64,000 nt of DNA from Dermatemys mawii. Taxonomy: Eukaryota > Chordata > Testudines > Dermatemydidae. The DNA lies in contig ML677335.1 in assembly GCA_007922305.1 (NCBI GenBank), forward strand, positions 18,200,246 to 18,264,245. The letters are read 5' to 3'. A program made the translations under genes and the position numbers. Each line of letters opens with the position of its first letter. Position 1 is the stretch's first letter. The notes under the pieces are model-generated. The model was not told where the DNA came from and made no database searches. It saw nothing but the letters and a program-made list of their open reading frames with translations. Of the stretch, positions 60,650 to 64,000 are shown one piece after another.

Positions 60650-61490
60650 TCATAGAGTCATAGACTTTAAGGTCAGAAGGGGCCATTATGATAATCTAGT
60701 CTGACCTCCTGCACAACTCAGCCCACAGAATCTCACCCACCCACTCCTGTAATAGACCCCTAACCTATGTCTGAGCCACTGAAGGCCTCAAATCAAGGCT
60801 TAAAGACTTCAAAGTGCAGAGAACCCTCCGGCAAGGGACCTGTGCCCCATGCTGCAGAGGAAGGAGAAAACCCCCGGGGCCTCTGACAATCTGCCCTGCA
60901 GGAAAATTTCTTCCCGACCCCACATATGGCAATCAGCTGAACTTTGAACATGTGGACAAGACTCACCAGCAAGACACCGAGGAAAGAATTCTCTGTAGTA
61001 ACTCAGATCCCACCTCATCTAATATCCCATCACAGGCCACTAGGCATATTTATCGCTAACAGTCAAAGATCAATTAATTGCCAAAATTAGGCTATCCCAT
61101 CACACCATCCCCTCCTTAAACTTATCAAGCTTAGTCTTGAAGCCAGATATGTCTTTTGCTTCCACTGCTCCCCTTGGAAAGCTGTTCCAGAGCTTTACTC
61201 CTCTGATGGTTAGAAACCTTCGTCTAATTTCAAATCCAAACTTCCTGATTGGCAGTTTATATCCATTTGTTCTTATGTCCACATTGGTACTGATCTTAAA
61301 TAATTCCTCTCTCCCCTTGTTATTTATCCCCCTCATATATTTATAGAGAACAATCATATCTCCCCTCAGCCTTCTTTTGGTTAGGCTAAACAAGCCAAGT
61401 TTTTTGAGTCTCCTTTCATAAGACAGGTTTTCCCTTTGCTCAAAGTGCTTTACGAACACGGGTAAATTTACCTCTCTGTTCTCCTCTTAG
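60650..61490 (-). mobile_element. CR1-like LINE 3' end
   Basis: Minus-strand frame 61459-61100 reads HFEQRENLSYERRLKKLGLF, SLTKRRLRGDMIVLYKYMRG, RRRFLTIRGVKLWNSFPRGA and FKTKLDKFKEGMV, parallel to the ORF2 tail at 59390-59776 but clearly diverged, so a separate CR1 family. A 450-base 3' UTR follows and ends with the repeat gactctatgac at 60650. Confidence 0.85.
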
Positions 61491-61509
61491 CTGGGAAAGT
61501 GTTAATTCT

Positions 61510-61600
61510 ACTTCTTTATAAACAGGGAAATTGAGGCACAGGGCAGTAAAGAGACTTCAAAAAGTCATAGAGGAAGGTCTCCTGATTCTATTATCCAATT
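61510..61600 (-). repeat. MIR SINE fragment
   Basis: 'ataaacagggaaattgaggc', 'acagggcagtaaagagactt' match the MIR core in reverse complement. Confidence 0.55.
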
Positions 61601-61636
61601 TATCCACAAGAACATCCCGCCTCTAATGTGCTAGAC

Positions 61637-61841
61637 CAGGGTTTCTCAAACTGGGGCTCGTAACCCCCCTGGGGGTCGCCACGTGCTTCCGGGGGGGGGT
61701 TGCGAGCTCCTGCCGCCTCTTAAAAGCCGCCGAATGAATTATTTCTGCATTCAGCGGCTTTTCGGCAGATATACAAGGGTCCGCCACAGCAGCCGAGGAA
61801 GGAAAATTGGGTCGCGGTTCTCAAAAGTTTGAGAACCACTG
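61637..61841. mobile_element. Small hAT-type MITE, perfect TSD
   Basis: 205-bp element from CAGGGTTTCTCAAACTG to AGTTTGAGAACCACTG (inverted ends), flanked by exact TGCTAGAC at 61629-61636 and 61842-61849. GC-rich centre with an inner hairpin 'aaaagccgccgaatgaat' against 'attcagcggctttt'. Confidence 0.9.
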
Positions 61842-61849
61842 TGCTAGAC

Positions 61850-64000
61850 CTTATCTTTGTTTTATAAATGTGTGCAGGCTATTCATACTCATAGTACTGC
61901 ACTGGACACTCAAGCTTCTGTTTTTCAAGGCATCAGAATCCACCCATCAAAACTGCAATAGTGATTTTTCACATTTATAATTTTACATATATTCAATTTC
62001 ATTTTTAAATTCTTATTTGCATAAACTCACGTTTGAGTTTGCAAATGGCAGTTCAGAAATTGGGTAGTTAGGCATTTACCTGATTCTCATGTACAAATGC
62101 AGCTTGTGCGCACAAAGGCAAATGTTTGTGTATGCAAAAACTTAGATACGAAAAATTGCACATACAGAATCTTAAATATGAAAAATTGCTGACAACATTT
62201 GAGAAGCTGCTTTTAAAATATTTAGCCACCAGAGTCCAAAGCTTGTTTATGAATAGCTCGTTAGGCTCTTTTTTAAGCTGTCCTATCAATATTGACATTC
62301 CATGTGAGACATGTACATATATATACAAATTTAGCTGGGGACAGGAAACAGAATTTGGAAGGGCGTCTCTGAAATGGACCTAGATTAATGAATAATATTG
62401 ACCAGATTAAAAGGCAAATGAAAGCTATTATAATTTATACCTTATTCTATCCTACCACTGTGTGCCTATGTGTGGTACTGTAATTTATATTTGCATATTA
62501 GTTGTTTTTCCTTCTAAACATTTTTTTTTAACTCCTTGGCCTGTCAGCTACAATGCCCTAGACTCTTTTAGATTCAGGAGGCCAAATGCAGAAGGGAGTG
62601 TAAGTTCTATGTTTGGACATGGATTGCTTTCAGTGAGTCTGCCTCTCAACTGGTATAATTTACATACTGAAGAAAGTATGAATTACACTAGAGTAGTGTC
62701 TTGGGTTTAGATTCATTTAAGCCCACCTCCAAATTTGTTCCTGTGACAACATTTTGTATGTTCCTAAGGAAACAGCTTTATCGGGAAGATTTTTCATATT
62801 AAATAAATGTCAGTATCAGTTCTATTTCAGGTTGTCTCTTGTATATCTTTAAAATCTTTAGAGATAATTCATCTACAACGATCTAAGAACAGCCTCTGGG
62901 CACTGGGACACAATATTCTCAGGAGATTCAAACAGTCAGATTTGGGATTGGAAAGAGAGAAGTTTTCAACCATATTTTAGAGGCAATATGCGTTCTACCA
63001 CATGTTTCTTGTGCTAATTAACTGACCTCTTTTATAATGAGCAGTGTCACTTTTAAATATCAAGGGCAACATTTTCAAAAACATCTAAGTGATTTAGAAG
63101 CATAAATCCTACCATGTGGGATTAAATGGTGCATCATAGAAGATATTGTTCAACCTGGGAGCCCAGTTTACAAAGGAGAATGAGAGCACAAGGTACCCGA
63201 ACTACACCTAATGTCAGGCATCGTAGTGCTATTTTTAATTAAAATATTTAGCTTTTCAGGTATTCCATATTTTGATGAAATATCAGAATTCTCTGCGGAG
63301 AACAGAAACTTTTTGTAAAAGCCTCATTTAGTCAAAAACCTAATTCTGCTGAAAAATAGTTTTAAGAGAAAATTTGTGACCTGCAGGTACTACGGTGATG
63401 GTAAGTATTAATAACAATAAGTTGATATCCAATCCAGAACTTCCCCAAATAAAGAGAGTGAGGGTTCATAATGAAGGGTAGACCCTCAAAATTCCAGGGA
63501 ATTTGTTCTGATTTGGGATTCTGTTTTGAGCCTCTCTCTAATTTCAACAAGTTTGTTATCTGTGTTGAGCCCAGTGCTGCATGTTTTAACTATAAATAAT
63601 TTTGTGACTTCTGCAAGAGTTCTGCTTTTGTCAAAGACTGAATGACTGGTACATTAACTTTAACATTAACTTTAAAAGGAGGTTTCACTGAGAAAATATT
63701 CAGGTTCACAGCAGTAGTCTTTCATGTTCAATTACACAGTATGCATAAAGTTCTGCCCTCGGATCTGGAGTATAACTCTCATAGAAATTATGAAAGTCAA
63801 TGGGAACTGACATGCTGAGAACTGAGGGCATGTTTAAGTTCACAATTTTTTATTCTGTTACCATATTGGAATGATTATTGTAGTTTGAGGCCTCTAGCTA
63901 TGTAGTGTTAATATTGTGATATATTATGCTGTGGAAAGCAGAAATTTTTTTAATATGACCCCCTTCTTTATTTTTTTTCTGTTTTAATAAGTCTTTTTTA
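61850..64000 (-). other. A1CF intron to the window end
   Basis: No A1CF exon or repeat could be assigned, apart from a short piece at 63130-63165 shared with 50690-50745. Frames at 62068-62383 on both strands are AT-rich and have no recognisable domain. The upstream A1CF exon must lie beyond 64000. Confidence 0.4.

Overview
The window is nuclear DNA of a reptile, most likely a turtle. It is intron-rich, mostly AT-rich, has canonical GT-AG splice sites, and is full of CR1 LINEs, Penelope-like retroelements, LTR copies, hAT and palindromic MITEs and old MIR SINEs, a mixture typical of turtles. A crocodilian is the main alternative. There is no sign of operons, phage or bacterial genes; nearly all long open frames are chance or repeat-derived.

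Two host genes can be read. (1) ASAH2 (neutral ceramidase), plus strand: 18 consecutive coding exons from 784 to the stop at 27722-27724. All exon phases match and give 661 codons plus stop, ending in a poly(A) signal at 27955. The first exons (signal/mucin-like region and the start of the catalytic domain) lie left of the window. (2) A1CF (APOBEC1 complementation factor), minus strand: the last three coding exons at 57944-57808, 54880-54747 and 48402-48251, encoding the C-terminal dsRNA-binding-like domain and the conserved tail. The two genes are tail to tail, about 20 kb apart by coding ends.

Layout: 1-27990 ASAH2 with introns carrying an LTR copy, hAT-type MITEs, a CpG-rich multi-hairpin element and MIRs. 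27990-39210 is a repeat-dense intergenic stretch: two CR1 copies each split by a solo-LTR-like insertion, a TA-flanked MITE, a Penelope 3' end, a hAT fragment and a Ty3/Gypsy integrase relic. 39210-48250 is repeat-poor and may be largely the long A1CF 3' UTR. 48251-57944 is the end of A1CF, whose penultimate intron holds a 1-kb hAT element with a perfect 8-bp target duplication and a Penelope-like element with an unbroken 646-codon RT/GIY-YIG frame and a 10-bp target duplication. 57945-64000 is A1CF intron with an AT-rich perfect palindrome, two CR1 copies and a small hAT.

The most interesting non-coding signal is a hammerhead-ribozyme-like fold at the 3' end of the Penelope element (51901-51940, minus strand), with decayed relatives at 38474-38512 and 55681-55718. 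Hammerheads are known in Penelope-like elements generally; here helix III is reduced to a self-complementary AGCU, which suggests a dimeric form.
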